Below are positions 1 through 8,155 of a DNA stretch of 10,259 nt, in pieces (position 1 is the stretch's first letter; each line of letters starts with the position of its first letter). The notes below the pieces were generated by a model. It saw nothing but the letters and a program-made list of their open reading frames with translations. It was not told where the DNA came from and made no database searches. A program made the translations under genes and the position numbers. The DNA comes from Bacteroidales bacterium (GTDB lineage Bacteria; Bacteroidota; Bacteroidia; Bacteroidales; Dysgonomonadaceae): contig JAAZLV010000293.1 in assembly GCA_012799155.1 (NCBI GenBank), forward strand, positions 1 through 10,259, read 5' to 3'.

Positions 1-1556
1 GGTGGTTCACCTGTCTCTGTGGGCAGGAACTTATCTACCTCCGGCAGCTCCAGTGGCAGCTGCTCCTCCGGCAGTGTGTAAGGCATCCCCTCCTTGTAGT
101 AGATGGGGAACGGCTCACCCCAATAGCGTTGGCGGGAGAAGATGGCATCACGCAGTCGGTAGTTAACCTTGCGGTATCCAAGGCCCCGCTGTTCCACTGC
201 ATCAATAGCCGCTGGGATTGCCTCCTTCACGGTCAGCCCGTTGAGGAAGTCGGAGTTGATCATCACTCCCTCCTTCGCATCGAAACTCTCTTCAGAAACA
301 TCACACCCCTCAATGAGCGGCACGATGGGCAGGTTGAAATGTTTGGCAAAGGTGTAGTCACGGCTATCGTGTGCCGGAACTGCCATGATGGCACCGGTCC
401 CATAGCCGGCCAGCACATAGTCTGATATCCATATGGGCAGCGGTTCACCCGTGAAGGGGTGGGCAGCGTAGGCACCGGAGAAGACACCACTCACCGACCG
501 ATCGGCAATCCGTTCCCGCTCGGTCTTCTTTCCTGTTTTCTCAATATATTGCTTAACGGCATCACGCTGCTCAGGGGTGGTGAGTTGTTCCACCAGCTCG
601 CTCTCGGGCGCCAGCACCATGAAGGTGACGCCAAAGATGGTGTCGGCACGGGTGGTGAAGATGTCGAAGGTGACACCGTTTGTGGTGCTGAAATGCATCA
701 CGGCACCCTCGCTGCGGCCAATCCAGTTGCGTTGTGTCTCCTTGAGGGAGTCGCTCCAGGCCACTTGTTCAAGTCCCTCCAGCAGGCGGGGTGCGTAAGC
801 AGATACCCGCAGGCACCACTGCCGCATCTTCTTCTGTTCTACAGGATAACCCCCGCGAATTGAGAGACCTTCACTCACCTCATCATTGGCCAGCACCGTG
901 CCCAGCTGTGAGCACCAGTTGACCATGGTGTCGCCCAGGTAGGCGATGCGGTAGTTCATCAATATCTGCTGCTGTTCCTTTTCACTCATGGCGTTCCACT
1001 CTGCCGCGGTGAAGTTCATCGGTTCACTGCAGGCCAGGTCAAGCCCTTCGGTACCCTGTTGGGAAAAAACCTGCTCCAGCTCGGCAATGGGTCGTGCCTG
1101 GTTGGCTTGATTGCAATAGTAGGAGTGGAACATGCGTATGAAAGCCCACTGGGTCCACTTGTAGTAGTCGGGATCGCAGGTACGCACCTCCCGGTCCCAG
1201 TCGTATGAAAAGCCAATCTTGTCCAGCTGTTCACGGTAACGGGCAATGTTTTGCTCGGTAGTGACTGCGGGATGCTGCCCGGTCTGGATGGCATACTGTT
1301 CGGCAGGAAGGCCATAAGCATCGTATCCCATGGGGTGCAACACGTTGAAGCCTTGCAAACGTTTGAATCGGGAAAAGATATCGGATGCGATGTAGCCCAG
1401 CGGATGCCCCACATGCAGTCCGGCTCCCGACGGATAAGGGAACATGTCGAGCACATAGAACTTGGGTTTTGTGCCATCTTCCGTCACCTTGTAGGTCTTA
1501 TGGTCAGCCCAATATTGCTGCCACCGTTTTTCTATATCTCCGAAATTGTAGTCCAT
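1..1556 (-). CDS. leuS: Leucyl-tRNA synthetase, N-terminal 518 codons (partial at left edge)
   Basis: Class Ia aminoacyl-tRNA synthetase that charges tRNA-Leu in the cytoplasm. The reading frame opens at ATG 1556-1554 ([16 protein letters not shown]) and stays open to the window edge, leaving two spare bases; the C-terminal part, with the KMSKS loop and anticodon-binding domain, lies outside. Visible landmarks are the class I signature HVGH at residues 48-51, the CP1 editing domain with the threonine-rich motif TTRADTIFG at 301-309 and [15 protein letters not shown] at 386-400 (the last Asp is the family's editing aspartate), and return to the catalytic core at RQRYWGEP, 475-482. The family is about 800-950 residues long, so a little over half is here. 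The editing motif carries Ala where E. coli has Pro (TTRPD). A Bacteroidota -7 box sits 25 bases upstream of the ATG. There is no strong Shine-Dalgarno sequence; AGGA touches the start codon. The assignment is certain. Confidence 0.97.
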   Translation of the reverse strand, partial: MDYNFGDIEKRWQQYWADHKTYKVTEDGTKPKFYVLDMFPYPSGAGLHVGHPLGYIASDIFSRFKRLQGFNVLHPMGYDAYGLPAEQYAIQTGQHPAVTTEQNIARYREQLDKIGFSYDWDREVRTCDPDYYKWTQWAFIRMFHSYYCNQANQARPIAELEQVFSQQGTEGLDLACSEPMNFTAAEWNAMSEKEQQQILMNYRIAYLGDTMVNWCSQLGTVLANDEVSEGLSIRGGYPVEQKKMRQWCLRVSAYAPRLLEGLEQVAWSDSLKETQRNWIGRSEGAVMHFSTTNGVTFDIFTTRADTIFGVTFMVLAPESELVEQLTTPEQRDAVKQYIEKTGKKTERERIADRSVSGVFSGAYAAHPFTGEPLPIWISDYVLAGYGTGAIMAVPAHDSRDYTFAKHFNLPIVPLIEGCDVSEESFDAKEGVMINSDFLNGLTVKEAIPAAIDAVEQRGLGYRKVNYRLRDAIFSRQRYWGEPFPIYYKEGMPYTLPEEQLPLELPEVDKFLPTETGEP

Positions 1557-1580
1557 TCCTAGCCATTTTAAAAAACGGTG

Positions 1581-1588
1581 CAAAGATA
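1581..1588 (-). promoter_or_regulatory. Candidate -7 box of the leuS promoter (TATCTTTG)
   Basis: Read on the minus strand, TATCTTTG matches the Bacteroidota consensus TAnnTTTG. If transcription starts about four bases past the box, the leader before the leuS ATG is about 21 bases. No TTTG -33 element is visible at the usual 19-21 base spacing, so only half of the promoter is recognised. Confidence 0.6.
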
Positions 1589-1674
1589 GCAAATAAGTTC
1601 TGAAGTAGAGCCATTCAGCCGAAGGCTTTTGGATCTCGAAGAAGGTTCATGGATTTGGTATGCAGCCAACAATT

Positions 1675-3480
1675 TTAATCAGCATACATCTTTTCTATGA
1701 GATCGTGATAGTGCTCCAGGATCACCTTGCGACGCAGTTTCAGGGTGTTGGTCAGCTCACCCTGTTCCATGCTGAATGGCTGAGGCAGGAGTGTGATCCG
1801 TTTGATCTTCTCGTAGGACGTGAACTGCGACTGAAGCAACTCTATCTGGCCGAAGACAAAATCGATGATCTCCTCATTTTGTACCAACTCCTCAACTGAA
1901 CCATAGGGGATTTGCCGATCACCGGCGTAGGTTTTAAGTGCCTCAAAGTTGGGAACAACAAGGGCGCTTACGAACTTGCGCTCATCACCAATCACCGCCA
2001 CCTGATCGATATACTTGTCTTCGCTGACCCTTGTTTCTATCATCTGGGGAGCAATGTACTTACCGTTTGAAGTCTTGTAGAGATCCTTGATCCGCTCAGT
2101 GAGGACGATCTCGTTATTTTCCGTCAAATGACCTGCATCGCCAGTTCTGAAGAAACCATCTTCAGTGAATACTTCAGCGGTGGCTTCAGGTTTGTTGTAA
2201 TATCCCTTCATCACCGTCGCTCCCTTCACAAGGATCTCGCTGTTCTCACCGATTTTCACCTCGATATCAGGCATCACCTTCCCAACTGTGCCAATCCGGA
2301 AGCCCTTTGCAGGGAAGCAGCTCACTGTAGCGGTAGTCTCGGAGAGGCCATAGCCATAGATCAGGTGCACATCGATCGACTGCATGAAACGATTGATGTT
2401 ATCCGAGAGGGGTGCTCCCGCCACCGGGAAGAAATTACCGCGGTCAATACCCACCACACGTTTGATCAGGTAAAAAATGGTATGCTGATAAAAGAAAAAC
2501 TTCAGTCGGTTGGCCAACGGGGGACGCTTACCCTCATTGCGATACTCCAGATTGTGACGGCGCCCCGTTGCAACTGCATCCTGGAAGAGCCACTTGAGCA
2601 CTCCCGATGCGTTGTTGATGGTCTCCTGTACTCCGTCATACACCTTCTCCCAGAAACGGGGAACATTGCTCATCAAGGTAGGGCGTACCACTTTCAGATT
2701 CTTGCGTATCTCATTCGGATCGCGGTTGATGGCCACAGTGGTTCCCATGTGCAGACAATAGTAGGTCCATGCCTTCTCAAAGATGTGTGTCAGCGGCAGA
2801 AAGCACATGGATAGATCCTTATCAGACATGCCGGTGATGCGCTGGTCGTGTAGCACCATCGCCTTCATGTAGTTGGAATGGGTGAGCATCACCCCCTTGG
2901 GTTCACCCGTTGTGCCTGAGGTGTAGATGATGGTTGCCATGTCATTGTCTCTAAGCTGTTTGAGACGAGCATTGACCAGCGCAATAGTCTCAGAGTTGTC
3001 ACCCGTGGCGATGAAATCATCAAAATAGACCGATGTGGTATCTTCTGCTTTCTTTACCACCTGTCGGTCAAAGATAACCAACTGCTCCAGGGGGTTGTTC
3101 TCCTGCTGTACCTTCCAGGCATTGTTGTATTGGAACTGCTCGCCAACGAAGAGGATGCGGATTGCTGCATCCCGTACGATATAACTCACTTGTGCTGGTG
3201 AAGCGGTGGCATACATGGGCACCATCACCGCCCTGTTGGCGTAAGCAGCAAAATCGGTAATCAGGTACTTCTCCATGTTCTGGGAATAGACACCCAGGTT
3301 ATCACCAGGATTGACGCCCATCTCAGCCATCGCCTGAGCCGCTTTGGTAATTGTGGCAGCGAATGTTCTCCAAGACATGTCTACCCACTTCCCATCGGGA
3401 TCCTGATATTTTAACGCAGTTTTTGACCTGTATTTTAGGGATTGCCGGTGAACGACTTCTCCCAGATGATGATATGTCAT
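1675..3480 (-). CDS. Long-chain fatty acid-CoA ligase (AMP-forming, FadD/FAA type)
   Basis: Adenylate-forming enzyme that activates a free fatty acid with ATP and joins it to CoA, for phospholipid synthesis or degradation; probably cytoplasmic and loosely membrane-associated. The 601-residue protein shows all landmarks of the family: the P-loop motif YTSGTTGEPKG at 186-196, YGLSETT at 377-383, the hinge FFRTGD at 443-448 with the ATP-ribose aspartate, the C-terminal subdomain sequence KTSNGK at 469-474, and the catalytic lysine near 581 in GELTNTLKLRR. Full length for the family. I chose the start at ATG 3480 (MTYHHLGE). A longer frame from TTG 3504 is possible, but that TTG lies inside the -7 box and would not be transcribed. 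AGAGGA lies one base before the chosen ATG, which is tight. The gene is divergent from the DUF4294 gene and same-strand with leuS. Chain-length preference cannot be read from the sequence. Confidence 0.93.
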   Translation of the reverse strand: MTYHHLGEVVHRQSLKYRSKTALKYQDPDGKWVDMSWRTFAATITKAAQAMAEMGVNPGDNLGVYSQNMEKYLITDFAAYANRAVMVPMYATASPAQVSYIVRDAAIRILFVGEQFQYNNAWKVQQENNPLEQLVIFDRQVVKKAEDTTSVYFDDFIATGDNSETIALVNARLKQLRDNDMATIIYTSGTTGEPKGVMLTHSNYMKAMVLHDQRITGMSDKDLSMCFLPLTHIFEKAWTYYCLHMGTTVAINRDPNEIRKNLKVVRPTLMSNVPRFWEKVYDGVQETINNASGVLKWLFQDAVATGRRHNLEYRNEGKRPPLANRLKFFFYQHTIFYLIKRVVGIDRGNFFPVAGAPLSDNINRFMQSIDVHLIYGYGLSETTATVSCFPAKGFRIGTVGKVMPDIEVKIGENSEILVKGATVMKGYYNKPEATAEVFTEDGFFRTGDAGHLTENNEIVLTERIKDLYKTSNGKYIAPQMIETRVSEDKYIDQVAVIGDERKFVSALVVPNFEALKTYAGDRQIPYGSVEELVQNEEIIDFVFGQIELLQSQFTSYEKIKRITLLPQPFSMEQGELTNTLKLRRKVILEHYHDLIEKMYAD

Positions 3481-3501
3481 ATCCTCTTGTGTTGGTGTTC
3501 T

Positions 3502-3509
3502 CAAATATA
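3502..3509 (-). promoter_or_regulatory. Candidate -7 box of the acyl-CoA ligase promoter (TATATTTG)
   Basis: On the minus strand TATATTTG is a full match to TAnnTTTG. It predicts a transcript start near 3498 and a leader of about 18 bases before ATG 3480. The last three bases of the box (TTG) are also the alternative upstream start codon, which argues against that start. A -33 element is not obvious. Confidence 0.55.
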
Positions 3510-3563
3510 GGTTTTTTCTGCAACATGACCGTTAAATTCTTACTTTTTTTGAAGAAAAGCAAC

Positions 3564-3591
3564 ATAGATTCCACTTTTATTTCAAATCTAT
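3564..3591. repeat. 7-bp inverted repeat between divergent promoters
   Basis: ATAGATT (3564-3570) and AATCTAT (3585-3591) are perfect inverted arms separated by 14 bases. They lie between the promoter of the acyl-CoA ligase gene and that of the DUF4294 gene, where a shared operator could sit. The region is AT-rich, so chance occurrence is quite possible. Confidence 0.25.
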
Positions 3592-3670
3592 TTTCTTAAC
3601 AATCTAAAAACAGGGATCTTAATTAACGACACTTAACTTGATTTGAGACGACGAAATAAAACAATGCATA

Positions 3671-3678
3671 TATCTTTG
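3671..3678 (+). promoter_or_regulatory. Candidate -7 box before the DUF4294 gene (TATCTTTG)
   Basis: TATCTTTG matches TAnnTTTG and ends only seven bases before ATG 3686. A TTTG at 3642-3645 could be the -33 element, but the 25-base spacing is longer than the usual 19-21. The expected transcript would start almost at the ATG, giving a leader of about four bases or none. Confidence 0.55.
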
Positions 3679-3685
3679 TGATCAA

Positions 3686-4330
3686 ATGAATGTTCGCTAT
3701 TCCATACTCATCGGTCTTATTGCGCAGCTGATGCCTTTACAAAGTATCGGCCAGGACTATTATGCTGCCAACAACAACCCTGAGAATAACGGCCCCGTCT
3801 CTACTATCTTCCTGATGCCGAACGTCTACCCGGCAGTAATCATAGAAGGAGATACCGTGGCCTGCATGTGGCTGACTGATTTTGTAAAATATTCGCCCAT
3901 ACGCTTCCGCAGCAACAAAGATAAGTTAGCCTACACCAAGCTGGTACGTGATGTAAAGAAAACTCTCCCTTATGCCAAGCAAATTGCCGGCATCATTACC
4001 GAGACCTATGAATATATGGAGACACTCCCCGATGACAAGTCCCGGCAGCAACACCTCAACAAAATGGAGAAATATCTGATGGATCAATACACGCCTAAGA
4101 TGAAGAAGCTGACCCGCTCACAGGGACAGCTACTGATGAAGCTTGTAGACCGTGAGACCAACTCCTCCTCCTACCACATCATCGATGCCTTCATGGGTAG
4201 CTTCAAAGCCTGGACCTACAACGTCTTTGCCGGCCTGTTCGGCAATAGCCTTAAAACCCGTTACAACCCTTATGGCGACGACCGTGTGACCGAGCGGGTC
4301 TGCGTCATGGTGGAGCAGGGAAACATTTAA
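3686..4330 (+). CDS. DUF4294 family protein, predicted exported
   Basis: Protein of 214 residues of unknown function, recognised as the Bacteroidota family DUF4294 from its conserved blocks: YTKLVRDVKKTLPYAK (83-98), KLTRSQGQLLMKLVDRE (141-157) and LFGNSLKTRYNPYGDD (184-199). The first 20 or so residues form a signal peptide (MNVRY, then a hydrophobic stretch through about residue 22, followed by QDYY), so the mature protein is probably periplasmic; there is no lipobox cysteine. Residues 80-160 are rich in Lys, Arg, Glu and Gln and are probably helical. ATG 3686 is preferred over the Met at residue 16 because only the former provides a complete signal peptide. The gene has its own -7 box, so close that the mRNA may be leaderless. 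It is divergent from the acyl-CoA ligase and followed after 125 bases by the SulP gene, which has a separate promoter. No enzymatic motif is visible. Confidence 0.8.
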   Translation: MNVRYSILIGLIAQLMPLQSIGQDYYAANNNPENNGPVSTIFLMPNVYPAVIIEGDTVACMWLTDFVKYSPIRFRSNKDKLAYTKLVRDVKKTLPYAKQIAGIITETYEYMETLPDDKSRQQHLNKMEKYLMDQYTPKMKKLTRSQGQLLMKLVDRETNSSSYHIIDAFMGSFKAWTYNVFAGLFGNSLKTRYNPYGDDRVTERVCVMVEQGNI

Positions 4331-4376
4331 ACTGTATTGAACACCTCTCCTTTTCCAACAGACTACTCCCTCATCT

Positions 4377-4395
4377 CTGATTTTCTGAAAATCAG
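4377..4395. promoter_or_regulatory. Perfect 19-base palindrome upstream of the SulP promoter
   Basis: CTGATTTTC and GAAAATCAG are exact inverted 9-base arms around a single T at 4386. The centre is 42 bases before the start of the -7 box, about -53 relative to the expected transcript start, a typical place for an activator site. As RNA it could fold into an 8-bp stem with a three-base loop and might mark the end of the DUF4294 transcript, but no T-run follows, so an operator is more likely than a terminator. Confidence 0.4.
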
Positions 4396-4427
4396 CCCTC
4401 ATGAAAGCTAATGCAGAATAAAATTCC

Positions 4428-4435
4428 TATCTTTG
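4428..4435 (+). promoter_or_regulatory. Candidate -7 box of the SulP-YgiQ operon (TATCTTTG)
   Basis: TATCTTTG matches TAnnTTTG. The predicted transcript start near 4439 gives a leader of about 17 bases before ATG 4456. No TTTG -33 element is visible at the usual distance, which fits a promoter needing an activator, perhaps at the palindrome upstream. Confidence 0.55.
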
Positions 4436-4455
4436 CAGTGAATAAAGATTAGGTT

Positions 4456-6180
4456 ATGCGTTTCAATTTTCTGACTGATTTCCAACCCGAGCTCTTTCAA
4501 TCACTAAAGAACTACAACAGGGAGAAATTTATGGCCGATCTGATGTCCGGCCTGATTGTAGGTGTGGTGGCATTGCCTCTGGCAATCGCATTTGGCATTG
4601 CCTCAGGAGTGACTCCTGAGAAAGGAATTTATACGGCAATCATCGCCGGATTCATCATCTCCTTCCTGGGTGGCAGCACAGTACAGATTGGAGGTCCCAC
4701 CGGTGCATTCATCGTAATCGTCTATGGCATCGTGGAGCAGTACGGCGTTCAGGGCCTGGCCATCGCCACCCTGCTTGCGGGGGTGATGCTCCTGCTGATG
4801 GGCTCCCTGAAGCTGGGCAGCGTGATCAAATTTATCCCCTACCCCATTGTGGTGGGTTTCACCAGCGGTATTGCCCTCACCATCTTCTCTACCCAGATAA
4901 AGGATCTCTTCGGACTAACCACGCCGAAGCTACCATCAGGCTTTCTGGAGAAATGGGTGATATACTTTCAGCATTTCGATACGATCCAGGTGTGGACATT
5001 ACTTATCGGCGTGTTAAGCGTAGTGATCATCATGCTCACCCCAAAGATATCAAAGAAAGTACCCGGCTCGCTGATCGCCATCATCGTGATGACGCTGGCA
5101 GGCTGGCTAATGAAGAAATATGCCGGCATCGGCATCGAGACCATCGGCGACCGGTTCGTGATAAACAACCAACTGCCAGCCGTGGAGCAGATTCCACTCA
5201 ACCTGGAAACCGTTCGCATGTTGTTTCCCGCCGCCTTCACCATCGCCATGCTGGGAGCCATCGAATCGCTTCTCTCGGCCACTGTGGCCGACGGGGTGAC
5301 AGGAAAGAAGCATAACTCCAACATGGAGCTGGTAGCCCAGGGAGCAGCCAACATCATCGCTCCCTTTTTCGGGGGAATCCCCGCCACAGGTGCCATTGCA
5401 CGCACCATGACCAACATCAACAACGGGGGGCGCACACCGGTGGCGGGTATCATCCATGCCGTTGTTTTGTTGCTGATAGTGCTCTTTCTGGGAGACCTGA
5501 CCAAACATATCCCGATGGCCTGCCTGGCAGGTGTGCTGGTGGTGGTGGCCTACAACATGAGTGAGTGGCGCATCTTCCGTTCGCTGATGAAACAGTCGCG
5601 CTCGACCATGTCCATCCTGCTGACTACCTTCCTGCTTACAGTCATCTTCGATCTTACCATCGCCATTGTAGTAGGATTGCTACTGGCGGTCTTCGCCTTC
5701 TTGAAACGTACAAATGAAAGTACGCAGATAAGCCACACCACAGGTAAGATTGACATTACCAAAGAAATGGAGTCATATGCTACCGACCGTGAGGAAGAGG
5801 TGCTATATCTGCCACAAGATACAGAAGTGTATGAAATTGATGGCCCCTTCTTCTTTGGCGTGGCAAACAAGTTCGATGAACTGATGCGTGAGATTGGCAG
5901 CCATCACCGTATCCGAATTATCCGCATGCGCAAGGTGCCTTTTATTGATGCTACCGGCCTGAACAACCTAGAGACCCTTTGTCGCAACTCACGCAAGGAA
6001 AAGATACATGTCATCCTCTCGGGTGTCAGTGACACCTTGCGGGCAAACCTGGAGGAGTCACGCATACCAGAGATTGTGGGAGAGGAAAACATATGTGCCA
6101 ACATCCACCTGGCGGTATCCAGGGCAGAGGTGATTGCCGACACACTTAAAGTAAAAGAAAAACATCACGCAAAGAGATGA
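4456..6180 (+). CDS. SulP (SLC26) family inorganic anion transporter with STAS domain
   Basis: Inner-membrane transporter of the SulP/SLC26 family; members carry sulfate, bicarbonate or dicarboxylates, and the substrate here cannot be assigned. The 574-residue protein has the full layout. There is a short cytoplasmic N-terminus (1-27). The membrane domain runs from about 28 to 415, with the early signature LPLAIAFGIASGVTPEKGIYTA (40-61), VQIGGPTGAF (76-85) and the conserved block around AIESLLSATVADGVTGKKH (268-286) and GGIPATGAIART (306-317). A C-terminal STAS domain runs from about 450 to 560. The STAS motif DATG (498-501) lies where anti-sigma antagonists carry DS(S/T)G, so a hydroxyl residue is kept at T500, though phosphorylation is not implied. 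ATG 4456 gives a normal family N-terminus; only a weak ATTAGG precedes it. The stop overlaps the start of the radical SAM gene by four bases, so the two form an operon. Confidence 0.93.
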   Translation: MRFNFLTDFQPELFQSLKNYNREKFMADLMSGLIVGVVALPLAIAFGIASGVTPEKGIYTAIIAGFIISFLGGSTVQIGGPTGAFIVIVYGIVEQYGVQGLAIATLLAGVMLLLMGSLKLGSVIKFIPYPIVVGFTSGIALTIFSTQIKDLFGLTTPKLPSGFLEKWVIYFQHFDTIQVWTLLIGVLSVVIIMLTPKISKKVPGSLIAIIVMTLAGWLMKKYAGIGIETIGDRFVINNQLPAVEQIPLNLETVRMLFPAAFTIAMLGAIESLLSATVADGVTGKKHNSNMELVAQGAANIIAPFFGGIPATGAIARTMTNINNGGRTPVAGIIHAVVLLLIVLFLGDLTKHIPMACLAGVLVVVAYNMSEWRIFRSLMKQSRSTMSILLTTFLLTVIFDLTIAIVVGLLLAVFAFLKRTNESTQISHTTGKIDITKEMESYATDREEEVLYLPQDTEVYEIDGPFFFGVANKFDELMREIGSHHRIRIIRMRKVPFIDATGLNNLETLCRNSRKEKIHVILSGVSDTLRANLEESRIPEIVGEENICANIHLAVSRAEVIADTLKVKEKHHAKR

Positions 6181-8015
6181 ATGAAGAGAGAAGAGCAGAA
6201 CTAACCGACTGGCTGCCCACTACCAGAAAAGAGATGATGCTCCGAGGGTGGGAAGAAGCCGATGTGATCCTCTTCTCGGGAGATGCTTATGTGGATCACC
6301 CCTCTTTCGGTACTGCCGTGATTGGACGTTTACTGGAGAGTGAAGGATTACGGGTGGCAATTGTACCACAACCCAACTGGCGGGACGACCTACGCGACTT
6401 CACAAAGCTGGGTAGACCCCGCCTCTTCTTTGCCGTGACCGCCGGTGTGATGGACTCGATGATTAACCACTACACTGCAAACAAACGGCTTCGTTCTAAC
6501 GATGCCTACACGCCCGACGGACGCTCCGATATGCGTCCCGACCGGGCAGTAACTGTCTACACCCGCATCTTGAAAAAACTCTTCCCCGAGGTTCCCGTAG
6601 TGCTGGGCGGTGTTGAAGCCTCTCTCAGAAGGGTGACGCACTACGATTACTGGGATGATTCACTGCACAAACCGATTCTGGCAGAAACGGGTGCCGAGAT
6701 GCTGATCTACGGTATGGGTGAACAGCCGTTACGCCAATTGATTGCTGAACTGAGAAGTGGAAAGAGTATGGATAAGATCAGGGAGATACCGCAGACAGCT
6801 TTCCTCTGTTCCAGAACAAATATACCGCAAAACCCCTTCGAGGAGGAGGTAACCCTCTTCTCCCACGAAGAATGCATGCAGGAGAAGATCAACCAGGCTC
6901 GCAACTTCCGGGTAGTAGAGGAACAATCGAATCGTCTCCATGCGGCCCGTATCCTTCAAGAAGTGGGGGGAGAGATACTCGTGGTAAATCCACCCTTCCC
7001 GCCGATGAGCGAAGTGGAGATCGACGCCTCCTATGACCTTCCCTATACTCGCCTGCCTCATCCCAAGTATCGCGAAAAACAGATCCCAGCCTACGAAATG
7101 ATCAAGTTCTCTGTCAACCTTCATCGCGGCTGTTTCGGTGGTTGCTCTTTCTGTACCATCTCTGCCCATCAGGGCAAGTTTATCGCATCCAGATCAAAGA
7201 AATCAATCATGGAAGAGGTGAGGAAGATTACTATGATGCCCGATTTCAAAGGATACATCAGTGACCTGGGAGGACCCTCGGCCAATATGTACCGGATGCA
7301 GGGGAAAGATCTCTCCATTTGCGAGAAATGCAAACGACCCTCCTGCATCTTTCCAAAGGTTTGCTTCAACCTCAACACCAATCATGCTCCTCTGCTCGAT
7401 ATCTACCGGTCGGTCGACGCCATTCCCGGTATAAAGAAGTCGTTTATCGGCAGTGGAATCCGTTACGACATGTTGTTACAAGAAGGAGATGACACAACAG
7501 ATCGCAACTCCGCACAAAGCTATTTGCGGGAGGTGATTACGCACCATGTGTCGGGGAGACTGAAAGTGGCACCCGAACACACTTCTGATGCAACATTGTC
7601 TCTTATGCGGAAGCCGTCCTTCCAACTCTTCTACCGGTTCAACGCAATCTTTGAAGAACTGAACCGCAAAGAGGGACTCAACCAACAGCTGATTCCCTAC
7701 TTTATATCGTCCCATCCGGGATGCAGTGAAGAGGAGATGGCCGAACTGGCATCAATCACTAAAAAGCTACATTTCAAATTGGAACAGGTTCAGGATTTCA
7801 CCCCATCACCCATGACCCTTGCCACCGAGATCTACTATACCGGTTACCACCCCTACACTCTCAAACCGGTCTACACTGCCAGAACAAAGGAAGAGAAAAA
7901 TGGACAACGACAGTTCTTCTTTTGGCATGACCAACGTAATAAGCAACAGATCATCCGTGCCCTGAAAAAGATGAATCGTCAGGACCTGATACGAAAACTC
8001 TACCCGAACGGTTAA
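6177..8015 (+). CDS. ygiQ: YgiQ family radical SAM protein (UPF0313)
   Basis: Radical SAM enzyme of 612 residues whose reaction is not established. The N-terminal part (about 15-200) matches E. coli YgiQ closely, including GDAYVDHPSFG (35-45), VTAGVMDSMIN (87-97) and GGVEASLRRVTHYDYW (144-159). The radical SAM core starts at about 305 with RGCFGGCSFC: Cys319, Cys323 and Cys326 form the C-x3-C-x2-C site for the 4Fe-4S cluster. Further cysteines at 382, 385, 390 and 396 (CEKC, then C and C) fall in a segment that is also cysteine-containing in E. coli YgiQ. Later family blocks are SDLGGPSANMY (362-372), APEHTSDATL (465-474) and SSHPGC (511-516). E. coli YgiQ is about 739 residues; this one has a shorter N-terminus and lacks the basic C-terminal tail. 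The start overlaps the SulP stop (ATGA), and AAAGAG just upstream could help re-initiation. The family assignment is firm; the role is unknown. Confidence 0.94.
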   Translation: MNEERRAELTDWLPTTRKEMMLRGWEEADVILFSGDAYVDHPSFGTAVIGRLLESEGLRVAIVPQPNWRDDLRDFTKLGRPRLFFAVTAGVMDSMINHYTANKRLRSNDAYTPDGRSDMRPDRAVTVYTRILKKLFPEVPVVLGGVEASLRRVTHYDYWDDSLHKPILAETGAEMLIYGMGEQPLRQLIAELRSGKSMDKIREIPQTAFLCSRTNIPQNPFEEEVTLFSHEECMQEKINQARNFRVVEEQSNRLHAARILQEVGGEILVVNPPFPPMSEVEIDASYDLPYTRLPHPKYREKQIPAYEMIKFSVNLHRGCFGGCSFCTISAHQGKFIASRSKKSIMEEVRKITMMPDFKGYISDLGGPSANMYRMQGKDLSICEKCKRPSCIFPKVCFNLNTNHAPLLDIYRSVDAIPGIKKSFIGSGIRYDMLLQEGDDTTDRNSAQSYLREVITHHVSGRLKVAPEHTSDATLSLMRKPSFQLFYRFNAIFEELNRKEGLNQQLIPYFISSHPGCSEEEMAELASITKKLHFKLEQVQDFTPSPMTLATEIYYTGYHPYTLKPVYTARTKEEKNGQRQFFFWHDQRNKQQIIRALKKMNRQDLIRKLYPNG

Positions 8016-8155
8016 TCAGCTCCTCTCCGGTTTGCATGCTTGCAGTCGCGTTACAACCTGTTAACCTATGTTAATTGATTCTTTTTTTCGTCTTCAAGTG
8101 CAACGTTTTTACCTCTTCATGCATCTATCAGATAGTATTCATAAAGAGAAAACAC

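Noticed and set aside
2128..2814. 228-residue open frame on the plus strand inside the acyl-CoA ligase gene
   Set aside because: It lies fully antisense to a strongly conserved enzyme, has no recognisable family, and its composition (many His, Arg, Cys) is typical of a shadow frame.
4968..5504. 178-residue open frame on the minus strand inside the SulP gene
   Set aside because: Antisense to a conserved membrane domain, Met- and Ser-rich, with no promoter or homology; a shadow.
8061..8088. Possible terminator after ygiQ (TTAAC-CTAT-GTTAA followed by a T-run)
   Set aside because: The stem is only five mostly A-T pairs and the T-run begins seven bases later, so it would be very unstable; a chance match is likely.
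8125..8135. Small palindrome CTATCAGATAG before the NigD-like gene
   Set aside because: Five-base arms in AT-rich sequence are expected by chance, and no promoter box is nearby to give it context.
8075..8155. 27-residue N-terminal extension of the NigD-like protein
   Set aside because: It needs a rare start codon and would place the lipoprotein signal peptide internally; ATG 8156 gives a standard signal peptide II.
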